From: JADKIH01 sp031417555
Lineage (GTDB): Bacteria; Bacteroidota; Bacteroidia; AKYH767-A; 2013-40CM-41-45
Length of the DNA stretch: 64,000 bases
Direction: 5' to 3'
Assembly (NCBI GenBank): GCA_031417555.1
Contig: JANOVV010000044.1
Coordinates: 10,610-74,609 of the forward strand
The position numbers and the translations under genes are program-made. Positions 52,941-62,115 of the stretch are shown here, piece after piece. Under the pieces are notes generated by a model. It was given only the letters and a program-made list of their open reading frames with translations, was not told the origin of the DNA and made no database searches. The first letter of the stretch is position 1. Each line of letters starts with the position of its first letter.

Positions 52941-53054
52941 ATGAGCAAAAAAGTAACGCCACAACTCAGTGAAGAGGATAACACAATTGGAATCCAACTC
53001 TTGAATGGAATTGTTTATGCGGAATATCCAATTGTATTTAAAAATAGCCTCTAA
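52941..53054 (+). CDS. Possible small ORF ending the GMGYQI operon
   Basis: 37 residues: MSKKVTPQLSEEDNTIGIQL then LNGIVYAEYPIVFKNSL. It follows the 194-residue gene by 56 bp in the same direction and has a plausible A-rich start context. It ends 12 bp before the stop of the convergent secretion operon. It may be a real small peptide or a truncated gene at the edge of the accessory segment; I cannot tell. Confidence 0.35.
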   Translation: MSKKVTPQLSEEDNTIGIQLLNGIVYAEYPIVFKNSL

Positions 53055-53066
53055 ATAATTTCTTCA

Positions 53067-53537
53067 TCATTTCCTTTTTACAATCACCCTCCTCTCACTA
53101 TTAAATACCACCTGAATAGAATCCCTCCAAATCTTAAGCAACTGTACTTTTTCAAATTCTTTACCGGGTTCAGCAACATATCTTTTACCATTAATGTTTA
53201 CCAGTGCAACTGTGTGACTTGATGATTGATTTTTAATTAAACCATTATATTGAATAACCGGCCAATCTCGCTTTACCTCAACTTTTTGAGGCTTCGGAAG
53301 AATGATATTTCCCTTTTTAGCTTTTGGTTCAACGTTTATTCGAAAAGGATCATCGTAAGAATTAATAATCGAAAATGTATCCTGCTTCTCAGGTAAAATA
53401 AAATTTGTCGAATCACTTTCATTACTAAAAGACTTCACTTTATCATTGTTGGGATGAATAAATATTTTAAAAATAATTAGCCCCCATATTCCAATAACAA
53501 GAAATAAAAGAAATATAATCAGCTTCTTATTTTTCAT
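53067..53537 (-). CDS. GspC/PilP-like protein of a type II secretion/pilus-like machine
   Basis: 156 residues: a cytoplasmic start, one membrane helix (LIIFLLFLVIGIWGLIIFKI), a linker and a beta domain (WPVIQYNGLIKNQSSSHTVA, then INGKRYVAEPGKEFEKVQLL and KIWRDSIQVVFNSERRVIV). This is the layout of the HR domain of GspC or PilP, which links the inner-membrane platform to the secretin. It is the last gene of the operon and overlaps the previous gene by 4 bp. Confidence 0.75.
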   Translation of the reverse strand: MKNKKLIIFLLFLVIGIWGLIIFKIFIHPNNDKVKSFSNESDSTNFILPEKQDTFSIINSYDDPFRINVEPKAKKGNIILPKPQKVEVKRDWPVIQYNGLIKNQSSSHTVALVNINGKRYVAEPGKEFEKVQLLKIWRDSIQVVFNSERRVIVKRK

Positions 53538-54463
53538 TGACGAATATAAAAGCTTTCAGTACTCGAAAAACTACTCACATTTCCAGCTTGATCAACAGAT
53601 TTTAGACGCCAATAGTATTTTTGATTTATCGTACCAGTAAATTCATAAGTTATTGCTGTAAAGTATTCATGAAAAATTAAGGTTGTAAGTAAGGTGTCAG
53701 AGTATATGTATAAACTATCTCCTACTGATGAAATACTTGGATTCCAGTTAAGTGTTACTGGATTAGTAGCTGTATCGCCATGAATTGGTGATTGAAGACT
53801 TGAAACTGAAGGAGGTGTAAGATCAATTCTCAATATCCGTTCTGAATAAAGTGTAGAGCTTGTTGCATTCTCAGCCCGGACCATCCATTTGTATACGGAC
53901 TCGGATAAAATACGTGAAATACTATTGCCCGTAAGAAGTGTGTCAACAATGATATTCAATGATGTTGAGTCAATCAAACGAAAACGATAATTGCTAGCTG
54001 AAATAACTGCATCCCATTTAAAAACTACTGTAGTATTCTTTGATTCCAATCCATTTAAGGGAGAGGTGAGTATTACTGTCTGACTACTTAACGAAATAAT
54101 GCTGTCAATAGAAAACGTTCGATATGAATATTCTGTTTCACTTCCATTATTAATTGCTTTTATCCGCCATTCATATTGTCCAGAAATTAATGAAACTGCA
54201 AAATGATTATCTGATAGAATTGTATCTAAAATAAATTTTTGAATCGAAAGAAATGATGGTTGTACAATTTGAAGCTTATATTGTTCTGCCCCCTCCAATT
54301 TATCCCACCAAAAATCAATTGTTAAATCAGAAGAATTGTAACCATCACCAGGAGTTAAAATATTTACTGTTTTCTTTGAAATATTTTTTTCTATAAAATC
54401 CTCACATCCGTTAAGGGATAACAGAAGTAGAATTGTGCAAAGAATCCTAATTAATAACATCAT
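53534..54463 (-). CDS. Lipoprotein with FN3-like repeats in the secretion operon
   Basis: 309 residues with a lipobox (LLLLSLNGC), so it is lipid-anchored. The mature part repeats a fibronectin-III/Ig-like unit about every 90 residues, each with a Trp core and a final Y-W/Y-x-W strand (LTIDFWWDKLEGAEQYKLQI, then TTVVFKWDAVISASNYRFRL and NPVTLNWNPSISSVGDSLYI). It overlaps its neighbours (17 bp and 4 bp), so it belongs to the machine. It may dock an extracellular substrate or a pilotin-like partner; no homologue is known to me in canonical systems. Confidence 0.78.
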   Translation of the reverse strand: MMLLIRILCTILLLLSLNGCEDFIEKNISKKTVNILTPGDGYNSSDLTIDFWWDKLEGAEQYKLQIVQPSFLSIQKFILDTILSDNHFAVSLISGQYEWRIKAINNGSETEYSYRTFSIDSIISLSSQTVILTSPLNGLESKNTTVVFKWDAVISASNYRFRLIDSTSLNIIVDTLLTGNSISRILSESVYKWMVRAENATSSTLYSERILRIDLTPPSVSSLQSPIHGDTATNPVTLNWNPSISSVGDSLYIYSDTLLTTLIFHEYFTAITYEFTGTINQKYYWRLKSVDQAGNVSSFSSTESFYIRQ

Positions 54464-54989
54464 TGTCTGATTGATTTATTGTACGTAAATAAAGAGTCGC
54501 AGTAAGTTTACTGGTTTTGCTATTTATGTTTTTCTTTGCAATCATTTTCACTGAAGAAACTTTGCAAAATTTTTGCTTTCGCTCTAACTCAAAAACCAAG
54601 GATAAAAGGTTTTCAAAGTTCCCCTCTGCTGAAAATGAATTAGTCTGAATCCTCATTCCAGCTTTATCCTGATATATAGAACGTGGAAAATCTATTAATG
54701 TAATTTTATCATGTGAGCTAAAGTTTGATAAAAAATTTAACAATAATTGTTCGTTAGTTATTTTTGAAGAATCAGACATAAAAAATGCGTTTAGTTTATT
54801 AAGATCATGTTCATATTTTAACTTAAGAAAAGGTGCATTTTTGAAATCAACCATCTTCTCTCTAAGTTGCATAACTTCACTTCTTAACTGAATTGTTTTT
54901 TTAAAAGTGACTTTGAAACAAATGAAAACAAGAACCAAGAATGCAATGAGAGCTAATCTAATTCGGGTCGAGTAATTTATCATTTTCAA
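54447..54989 (-). CDS. PilO/GspM-like inner-membrane protein
   Basis: 180 residues: one N-terminal membrane helix (RIRLALIAFLVLVFICFKVT), a coiled-coil-like segment and a ferredoxin-like periplasmic domain (IQTNSFSAEGNFENLLSLVF, then KVSSVKMIAKKNINSKTS). This is the layout of PilO/GspM, which forms the inner-membrane alignment complex with PilN/GspL. It overlaps the following gene by 17 bp. Confidence 0.78.
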   Translation of the reverse strand: MKMINYSTRIRLALIAFLVLVFICFKVTFKKTIQLRSEVMQLREKMVDFKNAPFLKLKYEHDLNKLNAFFMSDSSKITNEQLLLNFLSNFSSHDKITLIDFPRSIYQDKAGMRIQTNSFSAEGNFENLLSLVFELERKQKFCKVSSVKMIAKKNINSKTSKLTATLYLRTINQSDNDVIN

Positions 54990-54998
54990 TAAAGATTC

Positions 54999-56201
54999 TT
55001 AGTATTTCAATTGTAGTTCAAACTCACCATTCCCCGTTGATTTATTCTTTTCATAGTTAACAATTTCAATTCCTCTTATCCACTTTTTCTTCCTTAATAA
55101 ATTAACCCAATAATTTAGATCGCTGCCATCACAAATCCCCCGAATTAAAATTAAATTCTTCATAAATTCGATATCTCCTTCTGAATCATTTATCTTATTT
55201 ACGGGATTTAACGATACTTCAGTAAATGTTATTTCTTTGGGGACATCGTATGCTAATTGATCAATATAATAGGAAAATTTATTTGACGTTAATATTCCTG
55301 CATTCTTTAACAACTTCTGCTTTTCTTCAAGAACATTCCGTAACATGCTGACTGAAGAAATAGCTTCACTGTTCGTTTTCAATTTATCATCTAATTGATA
55401 TTTTTCATTTGAGTAATTCCTAAAATAAATAAAATTGACGATTAAACCTGCTAAAAGAACTGCTGCTAAACTTTTTACAATTAGTAAATATTTTTTCTTT
55501 AATTTAAACTCCGACCCATTCCGCTCTAGAAAAAAAATATTTGACCTTACAAAACTTTCTCCTGCCAACTGTTCAAATGCAGCAGAATAAGCTAGAATTA
55601 ATTCTTCTTCCAGATAATCATCTCCAAGTTTGAATTTATCATTTGATAATTTTTTAGAGTCAGGAAGTAAGCTAATATGGAAAAGTTTCTCGTTTTTAAA
55701 TGATACTCTATAATTTCTAACTTCTAATGTTCGATCTTCTTTTCCAAAAACCAAAGCAAGGCCATGCAGACAAAAAGGACCTAGATATAGATTGGTTACC
55801 AATCTGCTTGTTTCATTAAACTTTGAAACTAAATCATCAATAATACTTTTTCGAATAACTGCGGCAAAACATTCCCCTTCTTCATTAGTATCAATTGTTT
55901 GAATATAAAATTCGTTTACGTCGGCGTTTGGGAAACACTTATCTAATACCTCTTGCCAGGAGTTTGACTTATCAATTGCTATTTTCTTAAAAATAAATCC
56001 CTTTCCAGAAATAACAATACTAATGTGGATATTGGAATTAACAAATTCAAATAGATCTTCTAAATTTTCAATTGATTTTCCTCTATTAATAATGCTAATG
56101 ATATTTTTTTTTCGTTGCAATAAGACAAAATTAAACAATTTTTTACCATCAATGTCAATTAAACATTCAATACCTGCTGATATATCTTTTCCTAGAAACA
56201 A
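54999..56201 (-). CDS. PilM-PilN/GspL-like protein
   Basis: 400 residues. The N-terminal about 230 residues appear actin-like (KDISAGIECLIDIDGKKLFN, then SIVISGKGFIFKKI and TRLVTNLYLGPFCLHGLALV) as in PilM/GspL cytoplasmic domains. One membrane helix (VKSLAAVLLAGLIVNFIYFR, about 242-262) then precedes a coiled coil and a PilN-like periplasmic domain (ITFTEVSLNPVNKI ... NYWVNLLRKKKWIRGIEIVN). It thus combines both roles in one chain. It lies 4 bp from the secretin gene. Confidence 0.82.
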   Translation of the reverse strand: MFLGKDISAGIECLIDIDGKKLFNFVLLQRKKNIISIINRGKSIENLEDLFEFVNSNIHISIVISGKGFIFKKIAIDKSNSWQEVLDKCFPNADVNEFYIQTIDTNEEGECFAAVIRKSIIDDLVSKFNETSRLVTNLYLGPFCLHGLALVFGKEDRTLEVRNYRVSFKNEKLFHISLLPDSKKLSNDKFKLGDDYLEEELILAYSAAFEQLAGESFVRSNIFFLERNGSEFKLKKKYLLIVKSLAAVLLAGLIVNFIYFRNYSNEKYQLDDKLKTNSEAISSVSMLRNVLEEKQKLLKNAGILTSNKFSYYIDQLAYDVPKEITFTEVSLNPVNKINDSEGDIEFMKNLILIRGICDGSDLNYWVNLLRKKKWIRGIEIVNYEKNKSTGNGEFELQLKY

Positions 56202-56205
56202 TTTA

Positions 56206-58092
56206 TTAATATGTAACAGTTGGTTTGATAAAAATTGTTAATTTATTATTAGTCTTAGCGCGAGTACGACTACTAAAGAGCCATTTTAGAATTGGAATCC
56301 TTGAGAGCAAAGGTAATCCTGAGCCACTTTCGTTTGTAGAATTCTCTTCAAGTCCACCTAATATAATCATTTCTTCATTTCGCATTCTTATCAATGATTG
56401 GAAGTCCCTTGATGTAGTTCCTGGAGGAGCACTTTGTGAAATTCTACTGGTAAAATTAGATTGACGCACTGCAATATCTAATGTTATCTGATCATCACCT
56501 GATACCATAGGATTAATAGTTATGCTTAAATCAGCATTAATTGATTTATATTGTTGAGACACTACATTTTGTGGATTTTGCGTTCCAATAATATTATTTG
56601 TCAACTCAAGATAGAATTCTGTTTTACCAATACTTAATTTAGCCACATGTCCATTTAAAGTAGCAATTTTAGGAGTCGATCTTATTTTAAGATAACCTTG
56701 TTCTTCCAGTGCTTTGAAATTAAAATAAAATCCTGGAGTTACCTTACCCAGATTCAATAAACCTAAACCGTTTATTCCTGAAATAAGATTATTGATCGAA
56801 GTTGAATTTAGACTTAAATCTTGAGTCGGATATACAACACCGGTTGTTGGTCTATTTATTCCTCTTAAACCTGCCTCAATTTTTGTTGAAAGTGATTTAG
56901 TGTTTTGAACATCAACTATAATTACTTCAATTTGAATAACAGGAACAACACGATCAATGTCACGCAAAAAATTTTGAATTTCCTGAATCCGCGGACTTGA
57001 ACCGCTTAGAATGATACTATTAATATCTGCAAAAGTTTTTAAGTCGACGTTTTTCTTAAGTTCTGCAGGTATGAGGTCTTCAACTTTATCCACTGTCCTA
57101 TTATTCATTGTAACTACTTTGGTCTCTCTCAAGCCTTCAAGGTTTCTATCACCAATCAAATAGATTCCGCTTTCATATTTATAAGTATAATCCGTGCCAT
57201 TTAATAGATACTTTAAAAAATCATTTAAAGAAAGATGAGTTATGCTCAGTGTTGCTAAAGTCTTTAAATCGGAAAAAATAAAAAAATTCATTTTCAAATC
57301 TGAGAATACCGATGATATAATTTCAGAGATCGAAGACGAACTGCAACTAACACTTATATCCGAAATATCATTAGCTTGAATGTTTAGACCTGTTTGATTT
57401 TTCCTGCTTTTCTCAGTTGAATTTGTTTTTTGCTTATCAACTTCCTTATCTACTCTTTGAATTTGAATGACACTATCTTCGGATATCTGAATACTTAGAT
57501 TGTTAGCATATCCTAATTTATCCAAAGCCGAGCCAAATTGCATACTCTGAATAAAGCCACTCAAGAGAATATTAGTCAAATCAGGAGTATATACAAAATT
57601 ATAACCGGTTTTTTTCGTCAATTCCTTTGCAACTTGAACAAGAGTATCATTTGTTAAATCAAAACTTAAGAGATGAGTACTCTTATTGTAATCAATTATT
57701 AATTTTTTAGGGATATAAACCGCTGGTTGTTCTGGTATAATCAAATTCTGTGATATAGACATTATAGAACCAATAAAACTTATATTCAAATTAAATTTTC
57801 TACAAAGAAATATTAATACTTCTTTAACTGTGACATTTGAAAAGGTATTCGAAATTTGTGTCGTAAGGTTGACATCAACACTCATGTTGAGATTATGAGT
57901 TTCTGCTAAACCATGAATAAAATCTTGAATTGAAACATTATCAACTGAAAGTTCTACTTTGTTATTTAAACCAGAAGAGGTTGAAGATAATTCTTCAAGT
58001 TTAGTGCCTATCGAATCCATTCTATCTTGAGCAAAAAGTTCAGCCGAAAGATTAAATAATAAAAAAATAATTAAAATGTTAAACTTTTTCAA
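56206..58092 (-). CDS. Secretin, GspD/PilQ-like
   Basis: 628 residues with a signal peptide (ending SAELFAQ). Repeated secretin/STN-like modules occupy residues about 45-310 (LSVDNVSIQDFIHGLAETHN, ISVSCSSSSISEIISSVFSD); a second N-domain (DINSIILSGSSPRIQEIQNF) leads to the C-terminal secretin core at about 385-628, with VIQIEVIIVDVQ, LKIRSTPKIATLNG and RIPILKWLF plus the closing NKLTIFIKPTV. It forms the outer-membrane ring of a type II secretion or type IV pilus-like machine. The operon order puts it after GspE. Confidence 0.92.
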   Translation of the reverse strand: MKKFNILIIFLLFNLSAELFAQDRMDSIGTKLEELSSTSSGLNNKVELSVDNVSIQDFIHGLAETHNLNMSVDVNLTTQISNTFSNVTVKEVLIFLCRKFNLNISFIGSIMSISQNLIIPEQPAVYIPKKLIIDYNKSTHLLSFDLTNDTLVQVAKELTKKTGYNFVYTPDLTNILLSGFIQSMQFGSALDKLGYANNLSIQISEDSVIQIQRVDKEVDKQKTNSTEKSRKNQTGLNIQANDISDISVSCSSSSISEIISSVFSDLKMNFFIFSDLKTLATLSITHLSLNDFLKYLLNGTDYTYKYESGIYLIGDRNLEGLRETKVVTMNNRTVDKVEDLIPAELKKNVDLKTFADINSIILSGSSPRIQEIQNFLRDIDRVVPVIQIEVIIVDVQNTKSLSTKIEAGLRGINRPTTGVVYPTQDLSLNSTSINNLISGINGLGLLNLGKVTPGFYFNFKALEEQGYLKIRSTPKIATLNGHVAKLSIGKTEFYLELTNNIIGTQNPQNVVSQQYKSINADLSITINPMVSGDDQITLDIAVRQSNFTSRISQSAPPGTTSRDFQSLIRMRNEEMIILGGLEENSTNESGSGLPLLSRIPILKWLFSSRTRAKTNNKLTIFIKPTVTY

Positions 58093-58113
58093 AATGAGAA
58101 GTATTTTTAAAAA

Positions 58114-59556
58114 CTAATGTGCAGTGCTAAGTAGTGGGTAAATTTCTTCTAAAGATGTTTCACCATTTATGAATAATTCAAACGCATTCTGTTGAAGCGT
58201 TTCTATCCCTTTCCTTTTTAATATTTCATCTATTTCAAATTGATTATTCCTAACACATCCTAGTAATTCACGATCCATAGAAATCACTTCGTAAATTGCT
58301 TTTCTTCCTTTATATCCTGTATAATAACAAGCTTCGCAACCTTTAGGAATAAAATGTTCGTGGACTTCATGGGGTGAATTAAAATGATGAGGAAAAGAAT
58401 CTTTTTCAAGTTTGGACTTCTCCTTGCACACATTACATAATAACTTTACAAGACGTTGTGCCACCGTTGTATTTAATGTTCCAGCAACAAGAAATGGTGG
58501 AATCCCCATATCACTTAATCTGGAAACAGTACTCCAGGCAGAATTGGTATGAATAGTACTTAATACAAGATGTCCCGTTAACGCAGCTCTGATTGCCATC
58601 TGAGCTGTTTCACTGTCTCTAATTTCTCCAAGCATAATTACATCAGGATCTTGCCGGAGAAAGGTACGGATGGCATGGGCGAAAGTAAGTCCTATGTTTT
58701 CCCTAAGCTGCACCTGATTTATTCCAGGCAAAGTATATTCAATAGGGTCTTCTATTGTAATAATATTTGTTCTAACCTGGTTTAAGATTTTTAATGTTGC
58801 ATAAAGTGTGGTAGTCTTTCCCGAACCTGTGGGCCCGCTGATTAAAACAATTCCATGAGGCTTCTTTATTCCTGCAATGTAATTCTCTAAATCTTTAGAA
58901 GTAAAACCAAGTTCGTTTATATCTATGTTGTTAGCATCATTACCTAATAATCTTAGAACAATCTTTTCTCCATATAAAGTTGGAAGTACTGACACTCTAA
59001 TATCAAATTTCTGTTCCAGTGATTTGAAAAATATACGTCCATCCTGAGGTAACCTCTTCTCAGAAATATCGAGATTAGCGAGTATCTTTATTTTATTTAT
59101 TAATGCGGGATAATCATCCTTTTCAATATTGAACCGCTCAATTAATATTCCATCAATTCGAATTCGCACGCGACATTTATCTTCATATGTTTCAATATGG
59201 ATATCGCTACTACTTAGTTGTTTTGCTTCACGAATTAAATCTGTCAGAAAGTTTTCATTTTGCTTTACATTTATACTCTGCTTTTTTGCATCCGAATGAT
59301 TCGAAATTGTCCGACGATAATATCTCGTTAGGTTTTTTTGAATAATCTCTTCAGGAATTGAATCAAATCCAATCTTTTTGCCAAATAGTATTTCCAATTC
59401 ATTTAAAAATGCCTGATGATTTACAAATTGCTCAGAAATAAAAAAAATTATCTCATCTTTTGTCGAACTCTTAGGTATAATTCTATAGTGCCACGCTTGC
59501 TCAGTAGAAACAAGCTGTTGAAGTTGGGTCTCTATTTCTAACAATTCCGTAATCAT
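58114..59556 (-). CDS. Secretion/assembly ATPase GspE/PilB-like
   Basis: 480 residues. N1D-like and N2 domains precede the ATPase: Walker A GPTGSGKT at 241-248, Walker B-type LGEIRDSETAQMA, His box STIHTNSAWSTV. The C-terminal zinc site has two CxxC pairs (CNVCKEK and CEACYYTGYKGR) as in GspE/PilB. It powers pseudopilus or pilus assembly. The start overlaps the upstream peptidase gene by 4 bp, and no PilT-like retraction ATPase is present in the window. Confidence 0.94.
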   Translation of the reverse strand: MITELLEIETQLQQLVSTEQAWHYRIIPKSSTKDEIIFFISEQFVNHQAFLNELEILFGKKIGFDSIPEEIIQKNLTRYYRRTISNHSDAKKQSINVKQNENFLTDLIREAKQLSSSDIHIETYEDKCRVRIRIDGILIERFNIEKDDYPALINKIKILANLDISEKRLPQDGRIFFKSLEQKFDIRVSVLPTLYGEKIVLRLLGNDANNIDINELGFTSKDLENYIAGIKKPHGIVLISGPTGSGKTTTLYATLKILNQVRTNIITIEDPIEYTLPGINQVQLRENIGLTFAHAIRTFLRQDPDVIMLGEIRDSETAQMAIRAALTGHLVLSTIHTNSAWSTVSRLSDMGIPPFLVAGTLNTTVAQRLVKLLCNVCKEKSKLEKDSFPHHFNSPHEVHEHFIPKGCEACYYTGYKGRKAIYEVISMDRELLGCVRNNQFEIDEILKRKGIETLQQNAFELFINGETSLEEIYPLLSTAH

Positions 59557-60080
59557 AAATATTTCGTGATTAACTGAATATCATAATAAGAACTAATTCC
59601 AAAAGTCAATTCACCAGTAAGAATCCAAATTACTGTACAAACGGATACAATTCCTGCAAGTGGTATTTCTTTGCTTGCATTCTTTCTGAAATAAAAATTG
59701 ACTATATAACTAAAAACTGCAATTAAAAGTGAAAATAGATAAAATATTATAAAATTGAACGTTGAGAAACTAAAGCATAACACAGTAAATAATAGAATAT
59801 CCCCCCATCCTAGATAACTATCAGCAATCTTGATTATCCGACTCTTGCGAATTGAAAAATAAATCTTGACTAAAAGTAACTGAATAAAGAGAAAAAAAAA
59901 ATTTAAATAAATCACTTTAAACAATTTAAAAAATCCTAATTGCATAATACCATTTATAATTATTGTAAAAGCTAATGCAGGAAATAAAATCCAAAAAATT
60001 CTTCTGTGGCGAAAATCTTGGGAACTAATTACCAGCAGTAAAATGATAGTAATTACCTTGAGTAAAAGTATTTTATTCAA
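59553..60080 (-). CDS. Prepilin peptidase (A24-like), short form
   Basis: 175 residues with about five or six membrane helices. The two catalytic aspartates are visible: Asp22 in SSQDFRHRRI and Asp94 in the GWGD motif (residues 91-94) after the next-to-last cytoplasmic loop. It lacks the methyltransferase extension of GspO/PilD (TFA-type short form). It would cleave the pseudopilin's leader at Gly12. It overlaps both neighbours by 4 bp. Confidence 0.85.
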   Translation of the reverse strand: MNKILLLKVITIILLLVISSQDFRHRRIFWILFPALAFTIIINGIMQLGFFKLFKVIYLNFFFLFIQLLLVKIYFSIRKSRIIKIADSYLGWGDILLFTVLCFSFSTFNFIIFYLFSLLIAVFSYIVNFYFRKNASKEIPLAGIVSVCTVIWILTGELTFGISSYYDIQLITKYL

Positions 60081-60490
60081 TCCGGGGTGGTTTCTTTAAT
60101 GTTTTTATTATCATCTACCTCCCATATATTGAAAACACCATCAACATCGAAATCAACTATTGCTGTTGCCTGGGCTTTAAAATTGCTATTACTCGCTTCT
60201 ATAATTTCTATTTTATAATTCGCTTGGCCATCTTCAGAAGTAAGTTTAGATTGCTCAAATCCAAGGTCTTTTAAATTCTGGCTGTATCGTGAATGCGTGT
60301 AAAAATATGTCTTCTCAAGAGTGTATAAATGTTCTAATTGCAATTGGGCTTCCATACTTTTTGCACGAGATATAACTGGCATTAATGATGGTAAAGCAAG
60401 TAAAACCAGAAAACCAAGAATTACCAAAACAATTAAAACCTCTGCAAGCGTGAATCCTTTTATGGTAATTCTAAATTTTTTATAAGCCAT
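60077..60490 (-). CDS. Type II secretion pseudopilin / pilin, GspG-like
   Basis: 137 residues. A class III signal is clear: KGFTLAEVLIVLVILGFLVL with cleavage after Gly12 and Glu at mature position +5 (Glu17). The globular part has the acidic, Asn/Asp-rich surface FDVDGVFNIWEVDDN near the end, compatible with the calcium-binding loop of GspG pseudopilins. It is the first gene of the eight-gene minus-strand operon. Only one pseudopilin is encoded here; minor pseudopilins (GspH, I, J) are not in the window. Confidence 0.9.
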   Translation of the reverse strand: MAYKKFRITIKGFTLAEVLIVLVILGFLVLLALPSLMPVISRAKSMEAQLQLEHLYTLEKTYFYTHSRYSQNLKDLGFEQSKLTSEDGQANYKIEIIEASNSNFKAQATAIVDFDVDGVFNIWEVDDNKNIKETTPD

Positions 60491-61009
60491 TATAACACAG
60501 TAACAGATTAACTTTATAGCTCAATGTAGTCTCAATTGTATATTTTTTCAAATAAAAAACAATTAAGTTATCAACACATATTTATTTGACTTGCAACAGG
60601 TTAAGCAATGTTTTTAACAATGTGCTTTTCATTATTTTGATAGAATTTAATATAATTAGTGCAAAAGCTAAATTGTAATAAATCATTAGATCTCAAACCT
60701 TTATAAAACAATACATAATTTCAATGTTGTAAATATTAGTTTCGTAGCAATTAGAATTGTTTTTATAAATAATCTCTTAATGTTCCTTTATATTCCCTTC
60801 GCATCGGATTTGGTAATGTAAAACCGTCTTTTAATATTCACGGTTCATAAAGATTGAATAAAAGTTTTTATTATATATAAAATATTCAATACTTCAACCT
60901 TATCTTCCATTATACAAACACCGCAAAGCTCCAAATTGAGGGAGTATATAATCTTTAAAATCCAATATCAATTGACCAAACTTACTTTCTATTGTAAAAA
61001 ATCAAGCCT
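60491..61009. other. Non-coding divergent region between secretion operon and recombinase
   Basis: About 520 bp with no ORF of note. It is AT-rich, with no strong hairpin or tRNA. It must contain the promoter of the secretion operon (left) and of the recombinase gene (right); no clean Bacteroidota -7 element was found. A cluster of poly-A/T tracts near 60700-60900 may bend DNA. Nothing else is seen. Confidence 0.45.
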
Positions 61010-62053
61010 ATGATTAAGAACTATAACTTCTTCAATCTACTCGATAGATTTATATATGATTGCGAAAACAGTAAGTTTCTTAAAAAGAATGGAACAAGAT
61101 TTCAAAATGGAACTTTACAGAATTACAAAAGTATGAGATCATTACTTTTAAAATTTTGTATTGAATGCAAGACTGATTTAAGAATAAATAATTTATTACG
61201 ATGTACTGAGAAAGAGTTTAACAAAGAAAAAATATATTGGAAGAGGGTTTATAAAAAACTCACAAATTTCATGTACAAAGATTGTAATCATTATGATAAT
61301 TATGTCGGAGCCAACATGAAATATTTACGCTCGTTCTTTAATTATCTTTATTCCGATAGAGGTATTGATACAAGATCAATCTCTAAACTATTCTATGTAG
61401 TAAAAGAAGAAATTCCAATTATAGTATTAAGTGTTGAACAGTTGAATTTTTTGATTTTTGACAAATCTTTCTCAAAAGATCTTCCTTATCGCCTGGAAAA
61501 GATTAAAGATATATTTGTATTTGGCTGTACCGTTGGATTGAGGGTTTCGGATTTACTCAAGTTAAGTAAAATTAATATGGAACAAGTTTACAACACATTC
61601 TATATTAAATTATTTTCAAAAAAAACTTCAACGTTTACAAGAATTAAGTTACCAGATTATGCCGTAAGTATTATTAAGAAATATGAAGGCAAATACAATA
61701 CATTATTACCTAAAATTCATTTATACAATCTAAATAAATACAGCCGTGAACTTGCAGAAAGAGCTGGTTGGGTGCATAACGTAGAAAAAACTAGAAAGAA
61801 AAAGGGCATTATCAAAATAATAAAACCCCATTCTATAAAACATTTTCGATTTTGCGATTTAATATCCTCTCATACAATGAGGAGAACAGCAATAACATTA
61901 TATCTTTCACTCGGAATGCCAGAACAGCTTGTTCGTCGAATTTCTGGCCACACTTCTACAAGCAAAGAATTTTTTCGTTATGTGAAATATTCTGAAGAAT
62001 TATTTGATATGGAGATTGATAAAGTACATTCAAAATTTACTAAAAAAAGCTAA
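61010..62053 (+). CDS. Tyrosine recombinase (phage-type integrase)
   Basis: 347 residues. The N-terminal SAM-like core-binding domain spans about 1-130; the catalytic domain has the full tyrosine-recombinase set: Arg178 (VGLRVSDLLK), Lys204-205, His288-x-x-Arg291 (SSHTMRRTAITLYLSLGM), His314 (RRISGHTS) and the nucleophile Tyr324 (FFRYVKYSE). It is shorter than typical ICE integrases and lacks an arm-binding domain extension, closer to Xer-like or element recombinases. No excisionase lies next to it; the RHS module follows 62 bp downstream. Confidence 0.9.
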   Translation: MIKNYNFFNLLDRFIYDCENSKFLKKNGTRFQNGTLQNYKSMRSLLLKFCIECKTDLRINNLLRCTEKEFNKEKIYWKRVYKKLTNFMYKDCNHYDNYVGANMKYLRSFFNYLYSDRGIDTRSISKLFYVVKEEIPIIVLSVEQLNFLIFDKSFSKDLPYRLEKIKDIFVFGCTVGLRVSDLLKLSKINMEQVYNTFYIKLFSKKTSTFTRIKLPDYAVSIIKKYEGKYNTLLPKIHLYNLNKYSRELAERAGWVHNVEKTRKKKGIIKIIKPHSIKHFRFCDLISSHTMRRTAITLYLSLGMPEQLVRRISGHTSTSKEFFRYVKYSEELFDMEIDKVHSKFTKKS

Positions 62054-62115
62054 TATATTTAATAGAATTTCAATTAAAAGTACGAAAACATGATTTACAT
62101 TTATAACTTATATTC

